DNA of 64,000 nucleotides, from positions 2,487,501 through 2,551,500 of the forward strand of contig NC_092602.1 of the NCBI RefSeq assembly GCF_047663525.1. Reading direction: 5' to 3'. The first letter of the stretch is position 1. Each line of letters starts with the position of its first letter. This document shows positions 47,301 through 62,300 of this stretch, in pieces. This DNA comes from Anas platyrhynchos. Taxonomy: Eukaryota > Chordata > Aves > Anseriformes > Anatidae. Made by a program: the position numbers and the translations under genes. Below the pieces are notes generated by a model. The model searched no databases. It had not been told where the DNA came from and saw only the letters and a program-made list of their open reading frames with translations.

Positions 47301-50300
47301 GAGGTCAATGGTCGATCAGGGCAATGGGGTTAATACCTTATCACAACAAGCATAAGGGATTTTTATTTGGCACAAATGGAGGGACTTTGTTACTTAACCC
47401 ATCCTGGAAGCTGCACCTCTCGCTAGGGAGTGCCCCCTAGTTTGAAGCTGTTGCACTCAGTAATGCCTCAGGCTCAGGGAATGCCTGCTCAGGGCAGTTT
47501 GTGGGCTGACAGTGAAGTGTTAATATGGACCTCCACGTTTTATTCAGTATGCTATGATATCCTCAGCAAGAAGAGGGTACTGTTACGCAGTGTAAATGTT
47601 TACAGTATGTTCGCTTGTTTTGCTCTGTGCTGTGCTCCAGGGCTTTTGCATGTTTTGAGCCTTAAAAAATAAAGCTTCCATAACCCATTATTTCTGGAAT
47701 TAAAATTCCAGCTTTCTTCTAGCTCTGTTCTCAGGCAATGTGAAGATCTGGTTGCCATCCAAGTAAAAGGGCTGTCAAAATAATTTTGGCACTTAATTTC
47801 TTTAAAAGTTAAGCTGCTGAAGAAACAGGTTTTCCCAAATCTCCCAGCAAACTGTTATTGCTCTGATTCTTAGGAAAAAGTATAATTTATCTGGAATTCA
47901 TTTAGGTCTTGCATAGTCTTCTCACATAGTCAGGGCTGTTGCTGTTTTCTTCTTCCTGAAAATCAACTGTCAAAGTAGGTGATCTAATAACTTAATATAG
48001 GGCTGGTCTGTTACAATTGGCATTTATTTCCAAGTCTGAAGGAAGTTGTTGCTTCTCTTGAAATCTTTTCAATTCCTTATGTAATCAGAAATTAAGTAAG
48101 TATGACTAGAAGAGCTAGAATTGTTAAAAACCAATGCATTCTGGAGTGAGATGTTCTCCAGAAACTGAAAGGATGACAGACAGCTAATCTAAGCATCAAA
48201 GTTGAAAGTTCTGGTTTATTTAGTCCCATACCTTTAAAGTCATTGAATACAATATTTGTAATAGATCAGAGATGTATTGTTCGAGGCAGTAAGTAGACGA
48301 GTTAGAATGGTTCTGCAGCAATCCTGGTAACAGAAGGGGAAGCATGTTTTTGTGATGACAGAAGAATACGTCCGTGTTACGCTTTCTCTTGGGGATGTAG
48401 TCTAATGCCAGCATTCCAAGCTGTATATGGCAACTGTTCTTCAACATTTTGATCTCTGAAAGGATCATGAGAAAAACATATTCCTATTTTGGGGTAATAC
48501 CATTAGAGCTAAAGTTTAACACAACAGAAGGATAAATCTTTGTCTATTGCTTTGTTTGTTTTAAATGAGGCTTTAACCAAGATGTCATTCATTTTTAATA
48601 CTTAGGAAGCAAATTTCTGAGCTGCTAAACATAGGGTCAGTTTTTATAAGCTGTATCAGATTTCTTGATTCAGTTTTTGCTGTTTTCACAACTCTTGCTC
48701 ACTATTACTACATAATTTCAGTTTATTTACTTTCCCTTCTAGCTCAAAAACTCTTGAGGAAGTAGAAGACAGGGCCATGATGAATTTTCACTGGCACTGG
48801 TTCCATTCAGTGGAGCAGAGATCATGCAAGGTCAAGAAAAATCTTAAGGTTCATTTTAGCTATAGTTTTCCAGTTTGATTCATTTTTATCTATTCTCTTT
48901 AAAGTTTAATCCTTCAGATTTTTATTTTATTTTTTTCCAGAAGTAATTTAATTCCAAGGATATAAATATATGTTTTAATCAGATACCAAATATACATCTT
49001 CACAAGGTTTTAGCTGTAAGGCTGGCTTTTTAAGTCAAGGTAAATGCCTTTGACCCTGAATGTTTTACTCCCATAGTAGAGACATGAAATGCTAGTTGGA
49101 GATCCAAAAGCTTTTGATAGAGCATTTGGAAATGTTATGCCTTCGCTGGTGACCCAAGATAATGACTAGGTAACTAGAGTGACAATGTTATTAACTTGCT
49201 GTAAAGGTGCCTTTTTTTTTTTTAATGCAAAAGGTGCTTAGAAAGCTAATAAGCTAGCCTTTGTGTGAGTCTACCAAACCTGCCTTAGACTGAGGCCAGC
49301 CTTTTGTTTTCATTTAGCCTTCTGTCTCCTACACACTGCCTGCTGATTGCTACAAAACCAACATACTGCATAGGTATGGCCATGGTTGGATTCTAGAAAA
49401 TGAAGTAATTTAAATGTAAAAGCAAGAAAAATATTTTTCTTTAATAAAAATCCTAAAGGAGAAGGTACAGTAGGTTACAGAAAACGTTTGTTTTACTAAC
49501 ACAATGTTTGTAGAGTCTGGAGATATCCCTGGTTTTTGCTTGATACAGGACGATTTTTAACTTTCCTACTTTGTGAAGTTGACAGAAACATCCTCCCGGT
49601 ATGCAAGAAAAATTTCTGGTACCACAGCCCTACAGGAGGCACTGAAGGAGAAGCAGCAACATATTGAACAGCTCCTGGCAGAAAGGGACCTGGAGAGGGC
49701 AGAAGTTGCAAAAGCAACCAGTCACGTAGGGGAAATAGAGCAAGAATTAGCACTTGTTCGAGATGGACACGATCGGGTAAGATCAATGCTATTGTTCTTA
49801 CAACAGAGCCTTTAAGACAATTGACTTCATTCCTCAAATTGTATCTTCTTACTGAAAAGGTCTGGGAGCAAGAGGTAGTGTTCCAAAAGTATAATAGTCT
49901 ATACCTATGAGATCTTCCCTGTGGGAGCTTTAGCTTGGTAAGATAGCAAATCTGTGTAATTTAATGAATTTTGGTTCAACTTCTCTTCATGTGTCAAGAA
50001 GCAATGCTTCTTTTTTTTTTTTTTTCTGTTATATGCATATTTCAATATAATATTATTCTCCCTTGGCCTATCACTTTACCAAATTGTGATTACTGAGGTA
50101 CAGATACATAACCTGGAAAAAAATTCATGTATTGTCCAACTTACATTTTGTTCTTATTCCTTCTAATTAGCATGTACTGGAGATGGAAGCAAAAATGGAC
50201 CAGCTACGAGCTATGGTGGAAGCTGCTGATAGGGAGAAAGTGGAGCTTCTCAATCAGCTAGAGGAAGAGAAAAGGTAACCCAAAATCGTCTTCATTAGTA

Positions 50301-53300
50301 TAACTGATAAAAAACAAACTTTGCACTAAAAGTAAATAATGTAGTAACAAATTTTAATAATGCAGATATGGGCAGTTATTGTACAAAACCATATTACAGT
50401 TTCTAAAAATTAATACTAACATCAACTCTTAAATTTAGGGAGGGAGAAAAGCTATAGCTGTATAATACAGCCAAAGAAAATTATACTGTCATGTGTTACA
50501 GCTGGAAGAGGGAATTAAATGTTTTTGAGGTATTCTGTGATTGACTAACTACTCAGACTTAGCATATGGCATTCGTTGGGAGACAATCTAAAGTGGACTG
50601 TTTGGAGTCTATATTGGAGGCTATATTGGATTCCGAATGCTTTTGTGAGAGTCTATTTGGAAACCCATTGTGAGTCTGCTGTAGGCTTGTGTACTCCCTG
50701 GGAATTAGTCAGATGTCAACCTCTCTGAAAGGCTTCCCTACAACTGGAAAACACAGACAAGAAGATCCAATGGTAAACCCTGGGTAATTCCATTACAGTT
50801 TTCATGCTCCCTTTTTTGGGGGGGACTCACTTGTAATGAATTTGCAAAATAAACAGTGCAGTTAGGAATAAAATTATTTGTATAACCTCTACAAAATAAT
50901 GCAATGTTTTGTTTGTTTGTTTAATTTAATAATAAGTAAAAATAAAAATAATTTTAAAAAGCTTTGCAGCACCTCTGGTAGCCTGGCTGTAAACCTCTTT
51001 TCACTGAATGCCAGGTCAGTGGGGGTCTATTTCACCGCAATCCTTCATGGCCTTGAGCTCACCTTCAGCATGTTGCTAAGCAGCATAACAGTGCTGCTGT
51101 GTCTGCCTGCTACCCATTAACTGAAGTGACGTCTAACAGCCAGGAAAACATTTCATGGCTTCAGCAGTGTAATATTTCTCCTTCCTCCTAGCCACTCTAG
51201 GTTTGTTTACTTTGAAAGCTTCTTGTGATATGTATTCAAGTCAGTCTCAGCAGTAACTTGGAGTCAAATAATCTTTAATCATCTGTTTCCCAAAGCATAG
51301 GGGTGAGACAATCACAAGTTCTTACTGTCCTTTTGTTTCAGACATCTGTCACTTGTAACTCCCTTTGATGTAATGATTTCTACACCTGCCAGCCAAGCTC
51401 CAGGCACCAGCATGTGCAATTCAAAGGAAAGAAGGCATGCTTGTCTCTTCCTTTGCCCCATCTTACTATGTTGAAAGGAGGAGATCTGGCCTCTTGTTCA
51501 TTGGGGCATACTAGATAAAGGGAAGGGAGGAAATAGCTTTTTAAAAATTTTAGGTCAGTTACCATCTTCTCACCTCTGTCTTCCCACTCTAAAACTGCTG
51601 TATGAACAAGGCAAGCTGTTATCTGTGTTCCTGCATGCACTCCCAGTCTGTATCTCGCAGTTCATCTTGACAGCTAATAATGTGCTTGTCTATGCTAGAC
51701 TTTTGATGTGAGTGGACCAGTGCACTACCAGAAAGCTCTTGGGAATCTTGGATGTTTCCTAGCTTTCTGTTTCTTAGCTTAATGGCAGAATATGCAGAAT
51801 GTGTGCAGAAGGGTGAAGGACTAAGAGAAACAACATTGACAGAGGTTTTCTTTTTAACTCCTCAGAAAATTACCAAGTACTTTCCTCATACAGCTGTAGG
51901 AAGCTGCCTTTGTCAGAGCTTGCTCTTTAAAGGCTGTGTCTTTCCTTCTCACCAATGTTCTTTGTGAAATACTTCTCATGTCTTAATGTTTCTAGCAGTT
52001 TGCTGGCAGTTTTCCATTGAAAACAGTTTCAAAGCAGTTTCTTTCAAAGTTATCTGAATTTTAATGAATTATCCCCACAGGAAAGTTGAAGACCTTCAGT
52101 TCCGTGTGGAAGAAGAATCCATTACCAAAGGAGACCTAGAGGTAAAATAGCTTCAGCTTTGCAAACACTATATATAGTAGGACACAAAAATGCAACCAGT
52201 TCATCCGAATTGGACTGTTCTCTGGAAGATGGTGGCAGGAATGATTAAGAGATGCAATCCTGGTCCTAGAGTATGCAAAGCACATCAAAGTAATTCCCAT
52301 TTCTGCAGTCCCTGAGTAAGCTAACCACCCTGGAATTACGGGATTGCACCTTTAATTCAGTTATACACTTTAGCAAGGGTTCTGCTGTAGAATGGCAATA
52401 GTTGTTTAGAATAATTTAATTGAAAACAATTAAATAATTTAAGTGAAAATAATGTAATTGAAAATTAATTTTTGATATTTTATATTATTTTATATCTTAC
52501 TATTTTTTCTAATGTCTTCTAATGGAAGATTTATTAAAAAAAATAATTCTGTCAGGAGAGTTGTACCCAAAATCTAAACAGCTATTCACGTGTTCATTAT
52601 AATAGTATGTTATTATGCAATGAGGTTAGGAAACATTTAGTGAAGAATTGCTCTTAATTACTTGAACACTTCCAATTTTTATCCCAAATTTCAAATTAAA
52701 AAGCAAAATATTAGTTGTTCTACTCTATTTGTTGTTTAATCTGAAAAATATTAGACTCTTGCACAGTATAGAGAACGAAGTTAATTGACTTGTGTCCCTG
52801 TGAACCCTTCACGGTTAAAGTGCTAGCCTTATGAAAGTGATTCATTTCATATAACATTTCTTTTATTTTAGTCTTCCATTCATTTTAAGATACCTATCTA
52901 GACTCTTCATAGAATGCTCCTTTTATTATTTAGTCCATGGAAACTTATAGTTTTCTATTTTTTGTTAACTCACCGGATAGTCCTGGCAGACCATGTTAAA
53001 GAGTCTGGTTTGTCAGGCTGCATAGCTTCAAGAATTTAAAATTAATACAAGATAATGAGATGTATCCTGATGTTTGTGTTGGAATGATAGTGCTAAGTCT
53101 TCAGGTGAAATATTTTTGTTTGTTTTTGTTTTTTTTTTAATTTTACTGATAGCGAAAGAGGCAGATTTCGGAAGATCCAGAAAATGTAAGAGGGCACTTC
53201 AATGTGCAGAGACATCCCATGTTAACAGATTGTGTGCAGAAAATGCTTATACTTATTCACTAACTGCATAATCTGTTATTGAAACATTGACTCTAGTATT

Positions 53301-56300
53301 TGTGTGCATGTTGCTTTCAGAGCAATTACGTTTATCAAAAAGAATGTGTGTAATGACTAAACGTTGTAATCCCCATTAACTGTAGAGAGGGCAAATGTGT
53401 CATTAGAATTCTTTATGGGCAAAAACTCTGCACCTAATTGGAGAGCATAGGAGCTTGTAGAAAACGACTGTCCTGGATCTTGAAATGTCTTTCATTTCTA
53501 TGTAGGATTTTAGTTGCTCTCTTCACAAAATCCTGCGCTGTTTCCTATGAGCTCCTACTGCTGTTCAATAGATGCAGTTTGCATCTGGCCAATTAATTTT
53601 TCTGAGGGAAAAAATGGTATGTTCCCTACCTCCCCTGATTTTTTTTTTCATAAAATGCTAAGGGGAGAGATGATTGCACGCTATTTTTTAAGACGTTTTA
53701 AAGCTGTCTATTTTACTGTAGCTTCCCTTTGAATTATGCAGGAAAAATATATGTAAATGGATAGCAGAAATCGCCTTACAAGACATTAAAGCAGCCCTCT
53801 TGCTTCCTTAGCTCAGAATAGTGGAATTTAAAAGCCCTCTCTTTGATTGGATTTAGGCAAAATTATCACAGGCTGCCTCCTCTGCTGCATCCCCAGCCAA
53901 GATAGGAAGTTCTCAAGACTAAAACTGGTTTCCTGCTGTGCATTCTTAGGTGTTGCTTTTGCGAAGCTACTTCAGCGATCCGGGTCTCCTCTATTCTTCC
54001 AATCAGGCTCACGGTGTGTTAGAAGTAAATCTGCATGTGCCCTTCCTTTCTCTCGTTTTGTGCACTCCTTGTTTAATCCTATCTTTACTCCTTATTTCCC
54101 TGTTCTAATTTCTCCATAAAAATGGACGTCTTCACTCTTTGGAGAACTGGGTGATCACTTAGTTTCCAGGATAATGCTTCATAATCTATCGTGTTCTGTG
54201 GTTGTTATCCCAGCACGAAGGAACTGAATGTCATCTTGCCCCTATTCTAGAATCAGTTATCAGCTTTTATGGCCTCAGCACAATTTCACAGTTTTACCTG
54301 TAGATGGAGAACTTAACTGAAGGTTTATTTTGAAGTGAAAGTGTAGCTAGAATAAATAAATGCTGAAAATAACCAATGACTGCCTCCTGACATTCAATTT
54401 TAGTGGAACTCTTTAGGGTTCAAGCCAGAGTAAGGCTTGTCCCATTTCCCCCTCTCTTAATCTAACTGTGAAGCTTTGGAGAAGGGGAAGATGCTTTGTG
54501 GGTTTTGTTTGCTTGCTTTTTGTTTTTATTTTCCATTCAATTTGAGGTTTAAAATCAAATTCTTTTTTTCTTTTTACAGTACTCTCCTCTTTTCAGCTTA
54601 CTGTGCTCTGGCTTTCCTCAGAGGAACACAATCTTTTAGACATTTCTCTTTTTAATTTTTAGTTTTTTATTTTATTTTTGGTAGAATTTTATTCTTCTCT
54701 GTAATATATAAGAGGTAGGGGTTAAAAATGGTAATCATGAAATCATCATAGATGATGGTATATTTGATCCTTGCAGTATTAAAGCAATGTCAATAAGATT
54801 AATGATCAAAGTATTTTGTTTTTTATGTATAGTATAGCAGGTCTTAAGGTAGCATAGTTTGCAATGTGATGCAAAGAGAATTCTGCAGCTATCAGGTTTG
54901 GGGCTTGTTTTCTAATAAATCCCTAATGGGATTTAGAGCAAGAAAGGCATGAATATTCAATTTTTAAAAATAGATTTGTTTTCAGACATAATTTTGTTGT
55001 AGAACAGAAGTCATACTAATCAGTCTGAGAGAGGGGGCTGATTTATGGCCACTTGTAAGAATATTTATTTCTTTTAGAACATTTACTTTAGTTTTTGAAG
55101 GCTGTGAGAGACAAAAACAATAACCCATGTTCTCATGTTCTATGTTTGTGGTTTGTTTTGTTTTTTCCTTGTATACACTGAATATCTTCCACTGATACAG
55201 AAACAAATCCTCTATGGAATACCAAAACCAGAACAAATCTAAGAAGCAAGTTTTAATGCTTTAGGGATTTAGTGTTTTAGATCTAGTAACTGCATAGTAA
55301 AACAGCCAACTCTTTTTTCAGCTGGAAAAATGTTTAAAAAAACTGAAACCACCAGATGTCTACATGCTTTGGGAGAGGAAGATAACTTGGTGCTGTCAGA
55401 AGGAATACTGTGATTAGAGAACAGGCCTGGAGCAAAACAAGAGTTTCGTCCCTATCTCACCTTCTCTGCAGAGACTGCCTAGGATCTTTAACTGCTGGCT
55501 TGGAGGCAGTACTAATCAGCTTGTCCCTCTATAAATAACACAGTTCTGTAGGGATATTTAAATAGCATTTGCAAAGATCAGAGAAACAGCAGTGTCCTGC
55601 CAGCTGTGTGCACGCTGCTGTGCTGTGGGTTTGGCAGCAGTGTGGCTTTGGAATGATTCATGCTCTTCCTTCCTTTTGGATTCTTTCAACCCAGTGTTCA
55701 ATGGGTAGCTTTTCAGGCTGCAGGACTCTCCTCTACTAAAAGCAGTTCATAAGGCTTGGGGGTTACTGTGTACTACTTTACTACCTGTTTACTACTTTAC
55801 TACTTGTTCTGTAGTAAAGTAATTGCTGAAGCTAGAGAACTTTCTTCAAGGCTGATGGATGCAACTTCTTGGGCTCTTAATCACATCTTAGCATAACCAG
55901 ACAGAACTTCATTCAGTCTTTTTTCTGGAGATCCACCTTACTCTTGATGTGGGCAAGCTCCTTAAGCTGCTCTTTTTTTGGAAAAGACACGTGAAGCAAC
56001 AGTACACTTTCAGAATACTTTTAATTTGGATTGTTTCATACATTTACGCTAACAGTGACCAGTCAAGATTGACACAATACTTGGATCTCAGCATTTCAGA
56101 AATAACTCTGTATTACTTCTTTCTATTCCACCCACGTGTGCACACACACACTCACCCCTGTTCCCCATTTCAGTGGTGCAGGTCAGATATGAACTAACTG
56201 CTGGACTTTACTTGCATCTCTCGAACTTCAAGCTCTCTTGGGGGCATCTTGGAGCCTAGGTATCAAGTTTACTGATGTTCTGTGTTCTTGCTAAAAGAAA

Positions 56301-59300
56301 AAAAAAAAATCTATCCCTTTTTAACCAAAAGGCAGGAGGTGCCTGCTTACTTCGTTACATGTACTTTCTGTGCTTTTTAGGAACCTATGAGAATTACAAT
56401 TTATTTTTTAAATCTTATTACTTTTACATCTTGTTCAATGCATTTAGGCTTCAGCAATTATGGAACAACCAGGCTAATTCACTTTTTCCCCTGGTTTTGG
56501 AGAATCTTATTTGTTGCTTGCTTTCTTTTGGAAGAGGAGGAGAGGGATAAACTAAGAGGGTTCTGCAGTTATAGGCAACCACATTCTTTATATTTCTATT
56601 GAAATAATTCATACCCTAGTGAAAAGTGAACCTTAGTGTTCCCTATCTTGACCAAAAAGATTTTATGGCTAAGACTTGAGATGCAGCTACTATTGCTTTA
56701 AAAAAAAAAAAAAAAAAGAAATTCATTACATGAGCTTCGGTAGTGAATTCTCCCCTGGTTCATAATTAAATCATTTAAAAATAAGCCCAATGCATTAAAA
56801 AAAGTTAGTGGGATGACGAGGAAAGGGACATATCATCCTCTTAGAACAGGTGTATATATATTTATATATACTTTTTCATAACTATTCTAATTTGTGCTGA
56901 AAACTTCATGTACTGATAAATAACTTCTACTTGGCTGCATGAAACGTTTTTGTTCATACTTCTTCGTTTGTGATTTATTTTTTATTTTTTACACATCAGT
57001 CCATTTACACTTTTCAGTCCATCTTTCTCATCCATAGCATTTCCCTGTTCATTTTATCCACTGCATCTTCTCTGCTCATCATTGATAGAAGATTCTGGCA
57101 GCACGGCCTGCATGTGGCTCCCTCCTTGTGTGCTGGCATGTGATGGTGGCACCGTTGTGTTCTCTTCCTTTCCCTTTTCACTAACAGACGCAGACCAAAC
57201 TGGAGCATGCCCGCATTAAGGAGCTTGAACAGAGCCTGCTCTTTGAAAAGACCAAAGCTGACAAACTCCAGAGGGAGTTAGAAGACACTAGGGTAATGGT
57301 TTTCACTATTTAAATAACGAGACTGCTTTGTGTTGTGGAAGATTTCTGATGACACAGCCTGCTGGGTTTAACACGTGCTGAAAGAGATTCTTGCTCCTGC
57401 CACGATCAGTACCTGCTATAGATGTAGCTGGAACACTCTTAAAAATTAGCATTAATTTTGAGCTTCGGTGGTGTGTGTGTGTATGCCTGTATATGTGTAC
57501 TCATTTCTTCAGAAGAATTCAGGTAAGATGATTTCAAAGTGCAAAAATTATGCTTAAATCTAGTTCAAAAGTGGCAGAAATAGCAAAGTTCATTATATCC
57601 AAAAGAAATAAGTTCCACTTTGCCAGTGCTTTTTAACACTAACTTAGAATTTGGGAGCTGGGTTTCTGAGGTCCTAAATAGTGGCTGTGCTACCTGCTAA
57701 GTCAAGGTTTGCAGTGCCTTTTTTGTTCTTTTTTTTCTACCCATGACACAATCTTTTCAGGGATATCCAGCAGTATTAGTAATACTGTTGCCTGTCAAAA
57801 CATTACTGAGTCCCAAAACATACTTTTTCCCAAGACAGAGGTTTAGCTGATGTTGATTCCTAAGATTTTCAGCATGTTTCTGATTTTTTTTCTTGCTAGG
57901 GACGTGCTAACTGTACTCAGTTTTATTTGAAACAAGGCCCACAAGGCTGCTGTGGTTGACCTCAGCTCTTCACACATCTTTTTAGAAAAGCCTACATGTT
58001 CTAACATTGCATTATGTCTCTGGGCTCATTTGACAGCAAAGGCAGAACAGCTTTTGGTGGTGTAATTTATTTATTTATTTTAATTTTTATTTTGTACTTC
58101 ATAAATAATTCACGAAATGCCAAATCCAAGAAATCTGAGATGACCACAAGCTAGGAGCATGAGAGGAGGATGGGATGGTTCCTTCACTGTGCGAATAGCA
58201 GAACATTGACCGCTTCCAAACATGGGTCATTCTGTGGGCATCTAGCCTAACTACAGCTGCTAAAGAGAAAATGGGAAGAAGGAACTTGCAGCTGTAGTAA
58301 GAATTCACTAATGATCACCTGTGTTGAACTGAATGTTTTCCCAGTATTACTGGGCATTTCAACAAGGTCAGCTAAATGGTAGCTAAATAGTAGCAGAAGG
58401 TGGTATTTCCGTACCCTTCTGTCAGGTCCAGCCATGTAAAGGGAATCTAGGTCACACCTAATGATATGCCATTGTTTATAAGTGCCTTTTGTCCTAAATT
58501 CTTTACACATAAGTGCATATCGATATTACTTCAAGATGCCGTTGTTGATTGTTTCTGGTATGTGGCATCTTTATAAAGAGACAGTGAACACCCAGTAATA
58601 GATAATGTAAGAGATACTTAATAGGGCACCATTCAGGTTCGGTTATTAGGTGTCTGCTTACTGAAAACCTGTAAATCTGCTTCCAGAGGTGATGAATCAG
58701 ATACCTTTTCAGTGTGGAGCAATGCCATGGAAATAAACCATGAGTACTGGCTCTTTTATGGTACATTTCATAACCTAAATCTTTCATGGTCGCTGGATAT
58801 AATGAGGCAGTGAATTTCATTCTGCATTTTTCTCAAACTGACAAGTTTTCTGCATGACAAGGTGTGAACTTCCTCTAGTTACTACATTGTTCTTTGTCTC
58901 AGAAGAAAAAAGCTAATACTGTTATCTTCCTCCAAACAAAGCTGAAGGTCATCACAAATATTTAAAATTTTACAAAGCACAGGGTTCAGCTGGAAAGAAA
59001 TTCTAGCTCTCTACTTATGAATCTTTTTTTTTTTTTTTTTTTTCTGCAGGATCATAAAATATTTTTTTACCTTTTCCCTGTTCATAAATGGTTTCTTCAC
59101 CAGAGAGGATGAGAAGTTGTAGACATTTTTCTCATTTCTGTCCATAGCAGAGTAGGCAAATAAACACTTGACAGTTTTTGTATGATACTCAAAATTCAAT
59201 TATTTGTTTATGTATTTGTACTTTTCAAATAATCCCATTGCTTTTCTGTGATGATTTATGCACTGCTCACTTCAGATAATACTCCCTATGTGTCTTTGTC

Positions 59301-62300
59301 TATTCCAACCACTTTCTTTAATTAGGAAGATGCAGAGTATTAGATCTTTTGACTAGATCAGGATAGACATTTGAATATGTGTCATAATACGTATGATTGA
59401 TGCTTCTTGAAAGCATATTTATAATCATGCACACACACATGACTCGAAGGTAGGACTGAATATTATAAAACCAAGAAGGTAGTCTATAATAAGTACTTTT
59501 AAAAAGCAATTGCATGTAAGTAATAATTTTTCAGAACGTTGGTGTAATAAGAAGGCTGACATAGTGATCTCCCAATTAGAAATCATTGTGCTGGCTTTGT
59601 TGTTTATCCATACCAGAAGTTTCTTCAACAGCTGTTGTAAAGCTCAGATAAAGTGAGGACACTTTTTTTGAGAGACACCAGTGGATTGGATATAAAAGGT
59701 GTTTCAGAGCATTTGTAGGCTAAAACTTTGTTTTTCACTGACAGTCTCATAGCTAGCATAAAATGAAAGTGGAAGCAATTATGTCAACAATCAGGGACCT
59801 GGGGCATTCTCCTACCTCTGTCAGTTCTGCTCTGTAGTGGTTCTGAGAAACATTTTGTTAAACGTGTTTAACATAAGTAAGTATAGTTTGTAAGCTGTTA
59901 TTTAGCAAGTTGTTATTTCTAGATAACTTCAGAAAAATCAACTTAAATATGTTCTCCCAAAAGGTGAAATTTAGTATGCACAGAACACAAAGTTATGGAC
60001 ATCTGTACTTTTTTTAGCAATAGTTTATACATAAATGAAATAACACTTGGTCTTGGTTTCACAGCCTTCCATATAAAAGCAGCATTTTCTTTTACTTAAT
60101 GTTTCTTTAGCACTTCCATAAAAATAGGATTTGGCAATGAAACTCAGAGGTATTATAATCCAAAATGCTGGTAAGAATACACTACTGATGTTGGTTTGCA
60201 ATGCTTGGTAATTTCTTTTCACTGTGGTCTAAGCATCTGTGTCTATTAAACATATCTTTTCTAATTCTTTCTTCTTTTCTTAAAATGCTGTTAATCATAG
60301 GTGGCCACAGTATCAGAAAAATCTCGCATCATGGAACTAGAAAGAGATCTAGCATTGCGGGTGAAGGAAGTAGCTGAGCTTCGAGGGAGATTAGAGTCTA
60401 GTAAACACATTGATGATGTGGATACTTCTCTTTCGTTGTTACAAGAAATAAGTTCTTTGCAAGAAAAAATGGCAGCAGTTGGCAAAGAACATCAGAGTGA
60501 GATGAATTCACTGAAAGAGAAGTTTGAAATCAGTGAAGAAGCACTCCGGAAAGAGATCAAATCACTTTCAGCTTCAAATGAGAAAATGGCAAAAGAAAAT
60601 GAATCACTGAAAACTAAGCTTGATCATGCCAACAAGGAGAATTCAGATGTAACGGAGCTGTGGAAATCAAAGCTGGAATCTGCAATTGCCTCCCATCAGC
60701 AAGCAATGGAAGAACTAAAAGTTTCTTTCAGCAAAGGTGTAGGGGCTCAAACAGCAGAATTTGCAGAGTTAAAGACTCAAATTGAGAAGATTAAATTAGA
60801 CTATGAAAATGAAATGTCAAATTTAAAGCTGAAGCAGGAAAATGAAAAGTCTCATCATTTAAAAGAGATCGAAGCCCTGAAAGCAAAATTAATTGCAGTT
60901 ACAGAGGAGAAAGAGCAAAACCTGGAAAGCTTGAAGACCAAACTGGAAAGTGTGGAAGATCAGCATCTAGTAGAAATGGAAGACACTTTAAACAAATTAC
61001 AGGAAGCTGAAATAAAGGTAAAGGAGCTAGAGGTACTGCAAGCCAAGTGCAATGAACAAACCAAAGTTATTGGTAGTCTTACACAACAGATCAAAGCTTC
61101 TGAAGAAAAGCTTTTGGACCTTGATGCACTTCAGAAAGCCAATTCTGAAGGTAAATTGGAAGTCCAGAAACTTAGCAAGCAGCTTGAGGCAGCTGAGAAA
61201 CAGATACAGAATTTAGAGACTGAAAAGGTTGATGAAAGTAGCAAGGTTTGTATCAACATCCATCCTTTTATTTTTACTTTACTTTTATTTTACATTTGTA
61301 TTGTTCTAAACTGCTATAGCAAACTCATCACAGAAAAAAAAAAACTTGTATTAGAAATGTATCTTAGTACCATCTGAGGAGGTGTAGAGAAAGCGTTAAG
61401 TGGGTCAGATCTCTAAACAGGTTTTTCTGCTTGGTCTGCACCACTCAGCAAAAGAAAATTTCTTGCTGTACTTTCTGCAGACTTATGGAGGCCTCTGCTG
61501 AAAACTTTATGTTATGGAAAATTACTTTATTGGATTATTTGGGAGAAGAACCCACATATATAAATTTTTAACCTTTGGTGGAAGTTTGGAAATATTCAGA
61601 TAATGTGACATGGAGCTCATGGGGGAATTTTTTCCTTAGTTGATTACTTTGAGTTGTAGAGAGAATCCGTGTTCCCAACCTTCCACCTAGAGAAATGCTG
61701 ATAGAATTAGTATCTTCACCTTTCCTCTCCTCAAAGATGATGATGGAAGAAGCGAGAGAATGCCATTAAAAATGAAACAAAGAAAAAAAAAGAAAGAAAA
61801 AAGATCCTGGAGGAACTTTCATTTAAGATAAGAGTATGCACTGGTGTTGTCAGGAACCTTTTCACGGGATTTTTGAAGCAGAGTGCAGCTTGACGTGTCT
61901 TACCGAGGTTTTTCTTGGTTTTAGATGAGATGTCTCTTTAAGGTTGACAGTATGCCATTCAGTACTTGAAAGTTGTTCTGCCACCACAGCTACTAATAAA
62001 AGCATTAAGTTTCCATTTAATCTGGGGGGTTTGCCCACATCCACAATTTATGTATGACCTGACAAGCTAGAGCTCCAATAGTAGTAGTGGGAAGGTGGCT
62101 GGAAACAGCTTTCCTAAGTCCTTCACAGATGGTTCCAAGATACTAGATTTCTGTGGACCTTTGGCACAATTTTTGAGCTCACACTGGGTTTCTGCGCTAC
62201 CTCCTGGGTGAGGTACAGACCCTTCTGGAAAACGACATCTCCATATGTGTATTGGTCTGAATAGCTAGTTGAAACATAAATGCTAAATTTATCAGTTCAA

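Noticed and set aside
47400..47680. Possible hidden 3' terminal exon ending in AATAAA inside CLIP1 intron 5
   Set aside because: One AATAAA in AT-rich intron is expected by chance; no acceptor-linked frame continues CLIP1 into it.
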